Assembly (NCBI GenBank): GCA_000827205.1
Contig: KN832561.1
Span: 815,446 to 879,445, forward strand
Direction: 5' to 3'
Length of the DNA: 64,000 bases
From: Plicaturopsis crispa FD-325 SS-3
Taxonomy: Eukaryota > Basidiomycota > Agaricomycetes > Amylocorticiales > Amylocorticiaceae
This document shows positions 35,924-47,813 of the stretch, in pieces (position 1 is the stretch's first letter; each line of letters starts with the position of its first letter). A model generated the notes under the pieces. That model saw nothing but the letters and a program-made list of their open reading frames with translations. It was not told the origin of the DNA and did not search any database. Position numbers and translations under genes: made by a program.

Positions 35924-37852
35924 TTATATGCCACCCCCAGCTGAGTTAGTCCTTAGCCTCGCCGCTGAATAGCTGCTACCTGGCGAAGGCATGGCCTTTT
36001 TGTCGCGCGCGAAGGAGCGTGTCCGGGACCTGATATCGCGATCGGGATAGTTGGCAGAAAATTCGATGTTGCCGGAGAGAGTCATGTAGCTCGATTTTTG
36101 CAGGCGCTCGGCACGAAGAGAACGGGATTGGTCGACAGTGTATTGCAAAGGAGACGGGCCAGGCCGTGTCGGAACACTAAGAAGGAGAGGAGGTTGTGAC
36201 GTAGCCGGAAACGCCTCTGGTAAGTTAAACCTCCGGGGCACGGACTCCGAGACACGAGATGAGGTACGCTGGCGCTTCATCGGCGCTAAAGAGCGCTCTG
36301 GCTTTGGCTCGTGCACTTCCGGCACCTGCTCCTCGATGACTCCTACAGTATTGGTGTCTTCTTCTGTCGAGAAATCGGGGAATAGATCGTCAAGTCCGGG
36401 TCCAAAGCGAGGATCGGTGAAATCAAGAGAAAACATTGGGTCAGAGACAACAACCTCATTGCGCTGGGTGGGTCCATCCTTGACTTGCGATCGAGCAGAC
36501 GGCGGATCATTCTGGGACACGGCCGCACATATGAGCCATTTCCGAAAGTCCTCGTCCTTAGGAATATCGTCATTTGACGAGGAGCGCGAGGACAATTCAG
36601 ACGACGTCTCAACAAGCGTCGGAAAGCGTGGTGCGGCTTTACGTGGGACAGTAGGATGTGTGTGACTGAGAAGGTGATCGAAGTAGGCGCGAGACCGCTC
36701 TGCCATGCGCGACGTATACGTGCCAACAGATTCTTGAATGCCAACGGCGGGGCCTACGAATTTTGACATGAACGCGTAAAATGCTTCTCGCTCGTCTTGG
36801 GGAAGAACCCGTTGGTCTAGGGGTATCGACATATCACAAGCTTGATCCTGGGAGTCCGCGGGAGGAAAGTGATTTGAAGGTGTGAGGCTGATAGAGACAG
36901 GTTCTCGCAGAAGGTCTTCTTCGCATATAGACATAGAGTAGGGAGTTCCGAACGGCGAATTAACCGAGTTTGGCTCGGTGGCCGGAGTCGTTATTGCAGG
37001 TGACCAGTAGTCTGAGATAGATCCAGAGCGTTGCGTGCAAGATTTGTCCTCCATAGCGCCGATGGGATACGATTGCTGGATCGGGTTGACAAGAGAAAAG
37101 TATCGTGGGGACTGCATCTCAGTCGGGGGCACATACGCAGGACTTGAAGCTCTTGGGCGAGTCACAGGATGCTGTTTCTTCTCCCGCACACGCGCTGGTG
37201 CTCTTGCTGCTGCCGGCAGTCGAGGCGTCGTCTTCTTGATCACGGTAGGAAGACTGCGGATCGCCCGCGGCGGCGCGTGCCTCAAAAGACGCGCTGTAGG
37301 CTGTAATACCAGCAGTCCCGTTCAGTGTGTTCTCTAATCGAGATTTGACACGCGAAGCGTAGCATGATCAATACTCACCATTTGCGAAACAAGCGGGCTG
37401 GACTCCCGAATTGGATTGCCGTGCTTATCTTCTTTAACGACACGCAGACCTTTGCTGTGGAAATAATCATAAATGTGACGCCTGTCGATGTCGTAGCGTT
37501 CCTGGAGCTCGCGGCGAGCAGCGAAAGATGGCATATCGAAGTTGCCGGGCAGGATGAGCGCGTCGAGGTCATGAACGAGTTCCGCGCCAAGGCGTTTAGC
37601 GAGGCTCTCTGGGTTGACGCGCCGCCTCAAGGGGATGCTGCTGTTCGTGTATAAGCTATTAGGAGACGAAGGGTGTACGGCATCGATGCTAGGCGTTGCA
37701 GTAGTATGCGAGGATGTTCGGAGCCGTTTGCGATCTGGGGCGCCGGATTCGGAATCTGGATGAGAGGAAAAAGTAGGAGACGAGTCTTGGTCTTGGTCGG
37801 GGGTGTCGCGTTTCGATAGAGAAGATGCTTCATTCGAGGTTTCGAGAGACAT
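35924..37852 (-). CDS. Divergent homeodomain-like protein
   Basis: Two exons, 37379-37852 and 35924-37300, encode 616 residues in one frame. Around residues 85-135 the segment LPGNFDMPSFAARRELQERY followed by DIDRRHIYDYFHSKGLRVV resembles homeodomain helices 1-3. The recognition helix would carry YF in place of WF, and Ser and Gly where most homeodomains have Asn51 and Arg53, so specific DNA contact may be altered. The rest is Ser/Pro-rich with phospho-site-like stretches. A later segment, LPQDEREAFYAFMSKFVGPA, may be a small helical domain. It is not a standard HD1/HD2 mating-type protein by motif, and no mating-locus neighbours are seen. A nuclear regulator is the likeliest reading. An ATG 16 codons upstream of the chosen start is possible. 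Confidence 0.6.
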
Positions 37853-38078
37853 AATGAGCGAGAATCTGGAGAATAGACGAAAAGAATGTGAGGACCGCAA
37901 GACGAACGTGATGGCGGGAAGGAAGGAACAGAGGAGGGACTAGGATGGGCGACGCGAATGACTTTGCCTGGACTTTGCGGTTGACTTTCAAATTCGAATA
38001 CTCCGAGTCGAGTTGTAACTTGCAGTGGGTATCACGATACAGGCATACCATTGTACACAATAGTAGGAATAAAACACG

Positions 38079-40375
38079 CTACAAATCGCCTGGTGCCCAC
38101 AATACACAGCGCCCACTCCCGTTTCCACTCACCACCCGCTCGACAACACTAGGGTGAGAGCATGTCACCGCTTGAACGGCCGTGATCCTGCGCGCAATTC
38201 TCGTAAATCGTGTATTCCTTGATGGAGGCTGTATACTAATAGCTTACCGTTGGCGGTCAGAGAGCTTGGCGATAAGGTCACCCTTCCACGGTGTCAAGCG
38301 CGTCAGGAAGCAGGAAGGATGTGAAGGACAAATACCACACGCACTTTGCAAGAGAAGATGTCAATGGAGTGGTCCATATTACCGATCTTGAGCTCAAGAT
38401 TAGCCCGGGAAAATCATCGCAAATATGAGGTGTTGAGTACGTACCGTGAAGTGAGGATATACGTCAGGATTAGATGACCATTGTGCGCGTAGGATGGTCA
38501 GCCATTTACCCTGTACAGATTTAGCACGCGAATAGTGATTCTAGGACGACGGGGAACTTACCGTCTGACAGTTGTGTTTGAGTTGGCTAAAAGGCCTGGA
38601 TGATGGGAACGGCGAGAAACTTTGAAGAACCGAGGTCTTGTAGTTCCATACTATCCACATCCCCAAACCAGTCAGTCATAACGCGACGAGAAAGATGACT
38701 AACACGTACAGCGGAGAGTGTCGTCGTAACTCGTACTGACAACGGATTTTCCGCACGGATCCCAATACGCGGAGCTCACAGACTTGTCGTGACGCCACTC
38801 TGCTCGAAGCAACCCTTTGCCATTTGGCGAGTCTACAAACGTCTTGACAGTATCCGAATCGAATTCAAGGTCATCAGGGCCCGTCTTCGCAAACGCACCG
38901 TCAGCTGCAGACATCTCTCGTAATCGGAGAAATATTCACCGTGATGTCCTCAAACTTTCTGGTGTCCCAAATTCTGCACAAAGCTTTGCTATCAGCGCTA
39001 TACCTCAAAGACAGGGAAAAGAAAATACTCACTTGAGCATGCGATTGTTTGAAGCTGTCAGCAATAGATGAGGATTGGTCGGATTGACGCTGACGGAGCC
39101 TATTTTCTGGTCCGAAAGTGCATACCATCTCGCCTTGGACTTGTCCTGCCGCAGGTCAAGGTGTATGACCCCTCCCAGGGCGTCAGATATCCACATCTCG
39201 TGCCCGGAGGGCGCGAGGTCCATGCTGGAAATCAGCGCATCCTCAGTAGTGAATATCTCGCGCGAAATTCCAGACGTAAACGATAGTGTTCGTATCGTGC
39301 AGTCGTATGAACTCGTATATATCTAAGCAGCGAATGCTCAAGAATCGATGTATGATGCGTGCAGAGAGGTAAAGACTCACGCTATCCGAGTCGATAGGGT
39401 CAACTTTGATGCATGATATAGAGGACTTGGAGGTCGCAGGCCAGTGCTGTTGCAGTCGCCAGTATTTTCCACCTTCCCGATCCTCGGGTGCGACTCCTTG
39501 GTCCTCGTCGTCCTCAAGTTCGTCCGGGGGTGCTCGTGCATCCCAGATCCCAAGCTGACCATGTTTATCTATGAAATACGGTCAAGATGAGACGCAACAA
39601 AATCAAGATGAATCCTCACCGCCAAAGAAGACCAAATCTTTTGTTGGTTCAGGGTGATACGCAGCACTGTAGACCCTATTCTGAGTGACTTTCGCTCTCG
39701 ACACTACTTTGAGCCCCTGTAGCCTTTCTCGCAACTTGGCAACCTCCTCCTTGTGCTTCTTGTCGCTGTCAAACGTGTAAGCATCCACGTCGGGGACGTG
39801 CTTCGCGTGTACCGTCTGCGTTACTGATTGGAACGTAGTCCGGAGAGCAGAGACCTCAAGACCGTCCATTTCCTCTCCGAGCGTTATAAGGTCTAGGTCT
39901 TCGTGTCGAGGACGCTTGGCTTCGCGTTCGCGTTCCTCCGCTTCGAGACGTGCGTCTTCCTCTTCTTTCCGTCTCTTCTCTTCCTCTTCCTACAGACATT
40001 CAATTCGGAATTACAGTAGTACCACAAATTTAATTGCTACTCACGAGGCGCTTTCGCTTCTTGGTAGGGCTTTCGTTTACATCTACCACCGTAGTCCTCA
40101 GCCTGGTTGAGTGACGTCTGGGGGCTTCGCTCGACGCGGCCTTCTTGACGCGCTTTGTTGGCTGGATAGGCTTCGCTTTAGTTTTCGGGGGTGGTTGAGA
40201 CTTGGAAGGACCGCCAAGTTGCGCGACAGCGGCCTCCATGTCAAGCTCCGCGAGAAGGGCGCGGTTGCGGGCGATGTTAGCCTCACGCTCGCGTTCACTA
40301 GTTTCGCATAATAATCTTGAGAAGCTGTGGACAGCATACATAAATTAGAGCTCACTATGCTGATAACTTGGCCAT
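38079..40375 (-). CDS. CMR1: WD40 DNA damage-binding protein Cmr1 (WDR76 homologue)
   Basis: Cmr1 is a nuclear WD40 protein that binds damaged DNA and chromatin and moves to protein-quality sites under replication stress. The first coding exon is just 20 nt (40356-40375), and exon 2 starts at 40297, giving MAKLSAYERERE, the expected Cmr1 start. The N-terminal part is basic and coiled. The propeller follows with YSAAYHPEPTKDLVFFGDKH, GQLGIWDAR, SVSVNPTNPHLLLTASNNRM and LKIWDTRKFED. The last exons read TIGNMDHSIDIFSCKGDLIA and end with SGNGSGRCVLWAPGDL at 38079. A long acidic insert separates two blades (DDLEFDSDTVKTFVDSP). The gene has many short introns. Confidence 0.9.
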
Positions 40376-40693
40376 ATTTCACTATGATAGTACGATGATG
40401 GTGGTTGCGGAGAGAAAGTGCGCGTTTCGATTTCCAACGCGCGCCGTGATACGGATGTCACGGTCACGTTACGGGACTCGACGCGAGCGTGTGACACTGT
40501 GAGCTCAGACGCGACATAGTACTTCAAAATTTAAAGACTCTTGAAAAGCTGAACTGCAAATTGGCCCTGTTTTTTGTTACTACAGTGACTCGCAGAAGTA
40601 AGTATCCGAAAGATCAATCAGATTAACAAGTCACCGTACGGTGGTCGACATAGAATACACCTAAGGAGGAGAACAGGCACTGAAATAAACTCC
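40376..40693. other. Short intergenic spacer
   Basis: These 318 bases hold the CMR1 promoter and the 3' end of the permease gene. I see nothing else in it. Confidence 0.6.
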
Positions 40694-43069
40694 CTACTCA
40701 TTCTTAACTGCATGGAACACATTCCGCAATAAACCATCTTTCCCGACCTCCTCTCTCCTCTCAAGCTTATAGCCAAAGAGACGCGGTAGGATCTGTGCCC
40801 AGATCACCCAGTACAGCGCTCCGATGCCGAGGACCTATTATCGATACAGTTAGCCCGTAACATTGATACACTTAAAGTTTACTTACAGCCCAGCCTCCTA
40901 CCGCGTGTGACCAGTACGGCAGACTGACATATGGCCTATAGTCCGCGTATCAGTATCACCCCGGGAGTAGAATGGGCATCACTCACTCTGAGCCCGCAGG
41001 CGGCTTGACAAGAGGTACAACCCACAGGAATACATTGAACGCGAAGAAGACTGGGAACCGGCAGTGTGAGCGATGTCCGTCACAAGTTCACGGCGTGCAA
41101 CCTACATAATGCAACAGGCCAAGAAGCTTTAAAACTCTTGTTATTCCAATCGGGATAAGGCCGCCAGTATAGGTAGACGAGCCCCGCAGCAATAAGGGAG
41201 TTGACGATGGCGAGCGGGTAGGAGATCACGTTGATCACGAAAGAGTATGCGTCGCCTGGGGGGAGGGCGATGATGGTGATAAGGCCTACGAACCAGTGCA
41301 GCCCGAGGCCGACAAAGGGAGCGTTGAATCTAGAGAATGCAAAGTGCACGTTAGCAAGTTCGAACGAAATATATTTCAGAGGGCCGAGGGACATACGGTC
41401 TGTTCGAACCGAAGAATTTACTGAAGGGCAAGATGCCCTCTCTCGCAAGCTCTATGAAAGCGAGAGATTGAGTACGCCTATAATCGGGGCGTAAATTTAT
41501 TGAGCTGACCCTGGTTAACTAGTCATTTGACTTTATCAGCCGCATGCTTTGGGGGAAGAGGATAATAAAATTACCTCTGCCTTGACTGAAGATCACCGAC
41601 AGAACATTGCCGAGAGCGCTGATAGCCACTATCACCGATATAGCCTTCTCTCCTGTCGCGCCATACACGTTCTTGAATAACAGGGCCGCTACCAAGTTCT
41701 TAGAAGCCAGAATGTCCTCCTTGGGTGCACCGGCGAAATACGCAATGTTAGCGAGGACATCTAGGACAGATGTGATGAGTAGGGATACCGTACAGAAAGC
41801 GTATAAAATCATGGCTTACATAGAACGGTGACGATGGCGATAGCGGTAGGTCCTGCTATCAGGACTGTGCGCCTCGGGTTCTTGGTTTCCGCTCTGAAGA
41901 ACTGTTAACGAGATCATAGCCACATGAATGATTAGTACTTACAACGCGTAATTCAAGTTAGAATACCCGATGTAAGACCAGATCACTGCAGTTTGAATGA
42001 GCGAGTGGTACACCCTGGATGTCGGATTATTCGAATTTACCATTATAGAGGCCGTTGACGACGCTGGTAGCGCTTGTGGTAGTCCCTTCAAAAGCACTGT
42101 GGAAATGATCAGTCCACTTCAGCCCTTCCATACTGAAGCAGATAAGCTAAACGCACTTGTCAAAGTTATTCCACGTCTTCGGAATCTTAGTCCGCCCCGA
42201 AAGGGCAACCCATCCAGTGATCACAACAAAAATCAAAACCCCTAATTTGAACACGCCGAGCACGTTCTGTAGCCAGAGACCCGCGCGACGCGACGTTCCG
42301 TGAAGGAGCCACGCGAACGTCAAGCACGCTAGTGCGACCCCGCGCTGGTTCCATCGTCCGACCTCGACGTTTGCGGCGTTTAATATGTATTCACCTGTGA
42401 CGTACCGCTAGTCAATGAGAAGTCTTTGAATAAACGGGCATGCATACCAAATACGATCGAGTTACTCGCTGCCCATGCGAGCAGAACACCGTCTGCTGCA
42501 TACACCGATGTGATAAAATACTTCGGGCGTCTGTAGACATATTCGAGATAATTTTCTGGGGTGTGTTCTATGATCAGAGCGACAAGATCCGATACGGAAT
42601 GGGTGTACGCACTCTCAGCGCCGTTTCTTGGTATAGCAATGCCGTATTCTGCATATACCATCATGCCGGCAACAGCCACACTGTGCATTGACGTTGAGAC
42701 TTAAGTGTAGCCGGTATTAAGAGATGGAGACACTCACATCGCGCCGATAACCCACAGGAATAGAGCCAGACCAACGGACCCTGCCTGGCCTAATATTGTA
42801 GCCGGCGTAGCGAACACTCTGAGATCGCCCCGCGGAATAAGCACTGCTACTGCCGCTGTGCGCCACAAACAAACGTACCCAGTACCGATTATACGGTTGA
42901 AGATGAGAAATGTGGCACTGAGGAGGCCGATTTCGCGACGCCCAGGTACGATATCGCTGACCGCGTCGTTGAAGTCATCACTACGCTCTACCGCGACGTC
43001 GGTAGTTTCCCGGTCGGTGTCGTATCCCGGCTCCTTGCCTTTTGAAGAGTCCGTACTTTCGAAGGCCAT
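40694..43069 (-). CDS. Amino-acid permease, MUP1-like (LAT/APC family)
   Basis: This is a plasma-membrane amino-acid permease of the APC superfamily, close to high-affinity methionine permease Mup1. The N-terminus is hydrophilic and acidic (MAFESTDSSKGKEPGYDTDR), then helix 1 carries the substrate motif IIGTGVFATPATILGQAGSV. Later segments include AEYGIAIPRNGAESAY (helix 3 region with the conserved Glu), NVIWSYIGYSNLNYALAETK (helix 6 region) and AISALGNVLSVIFSQGR. The C-terminal helices include LHWFVGLITIIALPPGDAYS, and the protein ends LLRNVFHAVKNE. About ten short introns are spread across the gene, and the order of pieces matches the family. Methionine as substrate is inferred from similarity only. 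Confidence 0.88.
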
Positions 43070-43909
43070 TATGTGCCAGTGGCTGCGAGGGCTTTCTCTA
43101 AGGAAGTAGAAGTGGGAAAAGCGCGTCCGGATGGATCAGCGTACGCAGCATGTTAAGAGCAAATTTTGAGCACGCCATGGATGGTGAGTATGAGATTTTT
43201 CATTGCGCCGTGTCATCGACGCCTAGCCGATGCCCCTAACGCGTGGTTGCTTCTGGTTCCGACCGAGTGACCTGGCCCGGGGCTGTCTTGGCCGTGTCCA
43301 CACTGCCCCGATTCACAGATTTTGGAACGGAAAATGCGCCAGAGGATGGATTCGCAAAATGGCGAGTTTGCGACACAACATGGCCTGCGCAGGAACAGCG
43401 AAAACATGCGATCGCGAGAGAGTCGCGGAGACAAAGATTTTATGGAGGACATCAATTGGATCTCCGCGATTTTCATTTTACGCGCTTGATTCGTGCCTGA
43501 CTTGCATACACATTCTTTTGTTCACCGGACGAGTCCCTTGGCCGCACCATCTGTGGAATTATGAGTCGTAATTACAGCTACTCACGCATGAAACGTCGCC
43601 GCTACATGACATTGCATTGCGACACTTTTTCCACAGGGTGTCAGGATGGGCCTCTCGAGGCGGAGAAATTTTGGACGGCACACGAACACTCGTCACGGTC
43701 GAAAAGATGGAGATGATCTGCGATAAACAACTCCTAACAGCCCTGAACATTCCTCTGCTCAGTACTAAGCATCAGCAAGCATCGGATGGCAGGTGGATAC
43801 ATAAGGACACAAGCCGCCTAGAACAAACGGAATCTATTAGAGGGCGCTCTAGTAAAAGGAAGTGTCCTGCTCACCTTTTCTATGGAATTGCAGTCAGTCG
43901 AGTACAAGT
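43070..43909. other. Intergenic, no gene seen
   Basis: These 840 bases lie upstream of the permease and downstream of the F-box gene. Short frames occur on both strands but none has gene character. No repeat or transposon end was seen. Confidence 0.5.
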
Positions 43910-45298
43910 TCAACATTCTAAGCCATCGGCGCCGAAAACTTCTGTCCACTGAGGGGTCGTCGTGAATGCATCCACGCGTACCCTGGTATGCAGCGCTGCA
44001 GCGCCCGCGGGCGGGAAGCAGGCTAAGTCGCGCGAATGAATGCGCAACGTTTGAATGGGCAAGCCAATGCGGGCCCGCATGTCGAGGAAGTTGGTAAGGC
44101 AGGCGACGAGGCTGAAAGGATCAACCTCGAACAGTGACCGCATATATGTAGGAGAAGGGGAGCTGATCGTGAGGGTGCGTAGGTGCGGCCATGAAGTGCT
44201 TGGATCGGGCAGGGATGTCGTGGCCAGGACATTCAGCAAGTGGATACCGTTCGGTCCGGACCCAACGCACACATCTACGTCTTCGATGTACGGCGTGCGC
44301 TGTACGAAACCAGAAACCAAAGAGGCGGCATGGGTTGTCCCTAAATCGCGCATCGAGGGAAATCCTCCGACCTTGATGGAACGTAGAGACGGAAAGAATG
44401 TCGCGATGGTGCAGAGAACATGGCTGTAGACATCCCCCTTTACACTAGAGAGCATGAGATTCGCAAGGCGCGGCGCACGGAACAACTGTAAGATAGTTTT
44501 AATGAGCACTGTACGCCCGATCGTACCTCTAACAATAACTGTCTCCAGAGAGGCTAGTTCGATCTTGGATGGGGGTGTCTCCATAGGTTCGCAAATGCAA
44601 TCTTGCAGGACAAGCTTTTTTAAAGAAGGAAACGATTCCAGCATATGCTGGAATTCACCATAGCTCGTGATGTAGTGGATGGCGGAGAAGTGAAGGATCG
44701 TTATGGAACGGAACCATGCGAGTACGAGTTCACCAGGGAATAGACCCTCAAGACGTAGGTAGGTCAGTCGAGGTAGACCGTCACCAAGTCTTGGTCCGAT
44801 GGGAGCGCTGAGGTCCACATGTGCGACAGCGAGACTCAAGTTCTCGAGGGACGGTGCTTTCGTGTGCACGATATTGCGGAGTGTACGGTGCAGGCTCCAC
44901 CCATTTTCTCGGAGAATATGCAAACTGCGCCAGCGATGAATATCGGTTGTCATAAAGACGTGGGGACGAGGCCGAGACCCGGGCTGGTTCAAAGGAACAT
45001 CGTGGATGTCGAGTGTCCATCCTTTTGACCTCTCCAGGTATAGCGCAACCAGGAAGTCCGACATCCACTCCATATCAATGCAACTCCAGAGCGAAGGGGT
45101 TCCAATCGCAACGGCGCGCCAATAGCTGGTGACGCGCGAGAGAGTGAGAGGGTACGACGACCGGAAGAAGGGCGTTCGGTTGGGGGAACAATCGAGAGCG
45201 CCTTGTTCAAAGATGCGAGAGAGCATTTCGAAAGGCAGTTTCGATACTGGCGCGAATCCGTCGGCTGGTGCACTAGATTGCATTTTGACCAAGTTCAT
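43910..45298 (-). CDS. F-box protein with LRR-like C-terminal region
   Basis: This single-exon gene encodes 462 residues. An F-box lies at residues 17-65 (VSKLPFEMLSRIFEQGALDC, then LSRVTSYWRAVAIGTPSLWS), which would bind Skp1 in an SCF ubiquitin ligase. The rest contains irregular leucine-rich stretches such as LPRLTYLRLEGLFPGELVLA and FPSLKKLVLQDCICEP, consistent with a substrate-binding LRR arc. This architecture is greatly expanded in Agaricomycetes, so the target cannot be guessed. The second Met (MQSSAPADG) is an equally good start. Confidence 0.85.
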   Translation of the reverse strand: MNLVKMQSSAPADGFAPVSKLPFEMLSRIFEQGALDCSPNRTPFFRSSYPLTLSRVTSYWRAVAIGTPSLWSCIDMEWMSDFLVALYLERSKGWTLDIHDVPLNQPGSRPRPHVFMTTDIHRWRSLHILRENGWSLHRTLRNIVHTKAPSLENLSLAVAHVDLSAPIGPRLGDGLPRLTYLRLEGLFPGELVLAWFRSITILHFSAIHYITSYGEFQHMLESFPSLKKLVLQDCICEPMETPPSKIELASLETVIVRGTIGRTVLIKTILQLFRAPRLANLMLSSVKGDVYSHVLCTIATFFPSLRSIKVGGFPSMRDLGTTHAASLVSGFVQRTPYIEDVDVCVGSGPNGIHLLNVLATTSLPDPSTSWPHLRTLTISSPSPTYMRSLFEVDPFSLVACLTNFLDMRARIGLPIQTLRIHSRDLACFPPAGAAALHTRVRVDAFTTTPQWTEVFGADGLEC

Positions 45299-45940
45299 CC
45301 AAGTTGATCGGCCGAGTGGCTCTGCGCGTCCTTAGTGGCAACAGATATCGCGACTACGATTACACGGATGGGGTCAATATTCATCTATTGCGATAGACTG
45401 GTCCAACGTACACGTCGGTGGCGTTTTGCAAGCGTCGGCGGGTCTAAGTGGGTGGCGTGCCAGTCACTTTATCCGTCGCAGGGGTTGCAGGCTAAACACC
45501 CGGGGGAACTTGTGGCCCACGTAAATCTGGGAAGGAGGAGCACTCGCAATACCAGAATGCAGCCGCAATAGATTGAGCAAAGACTTGAAAGAAAAAATTT
45601 GCAAAGCGTGAGGGCAACAAATATTCGGCTGCGAGTCCTCCATCGACCTGAGCGAGCGAGAGAGCGGGCAGCGCCGGCCCGGTGCCGCCGCGACGCGCGA
45701 AACTCTACAACGAGTTGTCCTCGAACAGCCTCGGACAGGTTTACTCTCACCGTGGCTTACCAGTCACCGTCAGGCTGCAGCAAACGACGGCCTTGCGACG
45801 AACATTAGCGCCGCCATCCATTTGCGCGGCGTGAGTTGTCTATCGCACGCAGCTGTGAGTACATTCGTATGACCATAACTCCGAGTCGGACACGTACTTA
45901 TACGCGTTTACAGTTGCTCACCAGCCGCCTGAGGTCCACG
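45299..45940. other. Divergent intergenic region
   Basis: These 642 bases separate the F-box gene (-) from the dehydrogenase (+) and must contain both promoters. No TATA box or repeat stands out. Confidence 0.55.
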
Positions 45941-47332
45941 ATGCTCTCAGAGATTTTGAGCTTCCCTGTATTTGAATGGCTGCGACAAAATTTCCCGTCG
46001 AAGGCAGAATGGAGTACGGACGACATGCCCGACTTGAACGGCAAAGTCGTTATTGTATCGCTTCAGAGAATGGGTATCTAAGAATGCTTACTTTCTGTGC
46101 CTACACGCGCAGGCACTACTTGAGCATAATGCCAAGGTGTACATTGCAGGACGCAGTCAGACGAAGGTCGACGCAGCGATTGAGGACCTTGCGGCAACTA
46201 CAGGCAAACGTGCGTTGCCACTGAAACTGGACCTCGCGGACTCAAAATCTGTCAAGGCCGCTGCGGATGACTTTATTTGGTTCGTGTTTTCCTCCATGCG
46301 ATCATGGCAGGTCGTTGACGCGTTCAATCTCATCTAGCAAAGAGAAAGAACTGCATATCCTCTTCAACAACGCGTGAGTTGAGCAACACAATTCGCGTCA
46401 GGTCAAAGACTCAACATCCCATACGACTGCAGTGGTGTTATGAAGCCTCCCATTGACCAAACGACTGCGGATGGTTATGATCTACAGTTCGGAACGAGCG
46501 TGCTAGGTTCCCCATTTACTCACACGAACACAACTAGAGACTAACGAATGACACACAGGCCACTTTTACTTCACGAAGCTCCTTCTCCCAATACTCACGT
46601 CTACCGCTGCGAATTCTCCCGAGAAGAGTGTTCGTGTCGTGAATTTGTCCTCCATTCTGCACTATCTATACCCTCTGGATTTCGACACGTTTAAGGACGG
46701 ACCTAAGAGACGAAAACGCTCTGGTGATGCTCTGTACTGCCAGAGTAAATACGTGAGATAATTTTGCATGATTCCGTGGTAATTATATCCTTACGGACTC
46801 AATTGGGGAGTAGGGCGTATTGCTGTATGCGGAAGAACTTGCGAAGAGATACGGGGACCAAGGGATCATCTCCACAGCGGTGAATCCAGGTAATGAACCG
46901 CCCTATTTCGAACTAGGCCCTCGTGTGCAGGTGCTGACCGTGGCTTGTTTCCAGGAAACATAAGAACGGATCTGATGCGGCATTTAACGCGTGTTGAAGA
47001 TTTACTTCTGGTAGGGCTGTCTTCAAGCACCATCAAGCAAGCCACGTCACTGACCTGCTAATTTTCTGCGAACTAAAGAGCATTATCTTATTTCCTCTGC
47101 AATATGGCGGTATAACACCGCTATGGGCTGCTACATCACCGGCCGGTGCTTCTCTAAATGGGAAGGTAAGTCTACAACTTTCTTTTGTGTGACTACACCA
47201 TGGATTTACTGGCTGCCCGTATCTTATCAGTATTTAATACCGTGGGCTAGGGAGGGAAAGCCTAGGAGTCATGATCCTAGACTTAGCAGCGATCTATGGG
47301 AATGGCTAGAGGACCAAGTCCGGGGCGTGTAG
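45941..47332 (+). CDS. Short-chain dehydrogenase/reductase lacking the glycine-rich loop
   Basis: This is an SDR of the retinol-dehydrogenase-like fungal group. The N-terminus WSTDDMPDLNGKVVI is typical, and so are the later motifs: AKVYIAGRSQTKVDAAIEDL, NNAG with VMKPPIDQTTADGYDLQFGT, RVVNLSSILHYLYPLDF, the catalytic YCQSK, and VNPGNIRTDL. The TGxxxGIG cofactor motif should follow KVVIV, but the DNA from 46055 to 46112 does not encode it. Read straight through, that stretch has a stop. Read as a 58-nt intron (GTATCG...CGCAG), it joins VVI to ALLEHNAKVY in phase 0, giving an otherwise normal protein minus about 13 residues. The other introns are canonical. It is either a pseudoenzyme or a gene inactivated at one site. 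Confidence 0.75.
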
Positions 47333-47813
47333 ATGTAGTCAGCTGTGTTCTACTATTATTGCAGTATATAATGCCAACACACGCATCAGCGTTGTCGCAC
47401 CGTAACATATACTCAGAGTACATTCCTGAGCAAGGAAGGTGAATTCGAATGCAAACATCAAGGTTATCATTCAGTATGGTTCCATGCGGACGAGCAAGAG
47501 AAAGAAAAGGGCAGTGGATACAACGAGGGAAACGGTACGAGAAGACGGATGACTAGCGAAACAGCAAGCGTATATACGGGATCCTATGTAAGTAAGCGAA
47601 CGATGCGAAACAGAAACTCTGGTCGGACCAAGACAGGCGAGCGCACACGGAATACAAGACAACAGAATAACACGACCAAAACCCGAGGGATATAAAGAAA
47701 ATGCACTAGCACTAGATTATGAATACGTAACGGAAGTGGGTAGCTAGACCCGCAGATACACTCACAGCAAGAGAGAACGAGGAAGGAAAGAAAGAGAGGA
47801 ACGCGGTGGGCGT
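47333..47813. other. Convergent intergenic region
   Basis: These 481 bases lie between two converging 3' ends. The sequence is A-rich on the plus strand and I see no gene in it. Confidence 0.55.

Noticed and set aside
35924-37852. Mating-type HD1/HD2 locus
   Set aside because: Only one homeodomain-like gene is present, it lacks the WFxNxR motif, and no divergent partner or mitochondrial intermediate peptidase gene lies nearby.
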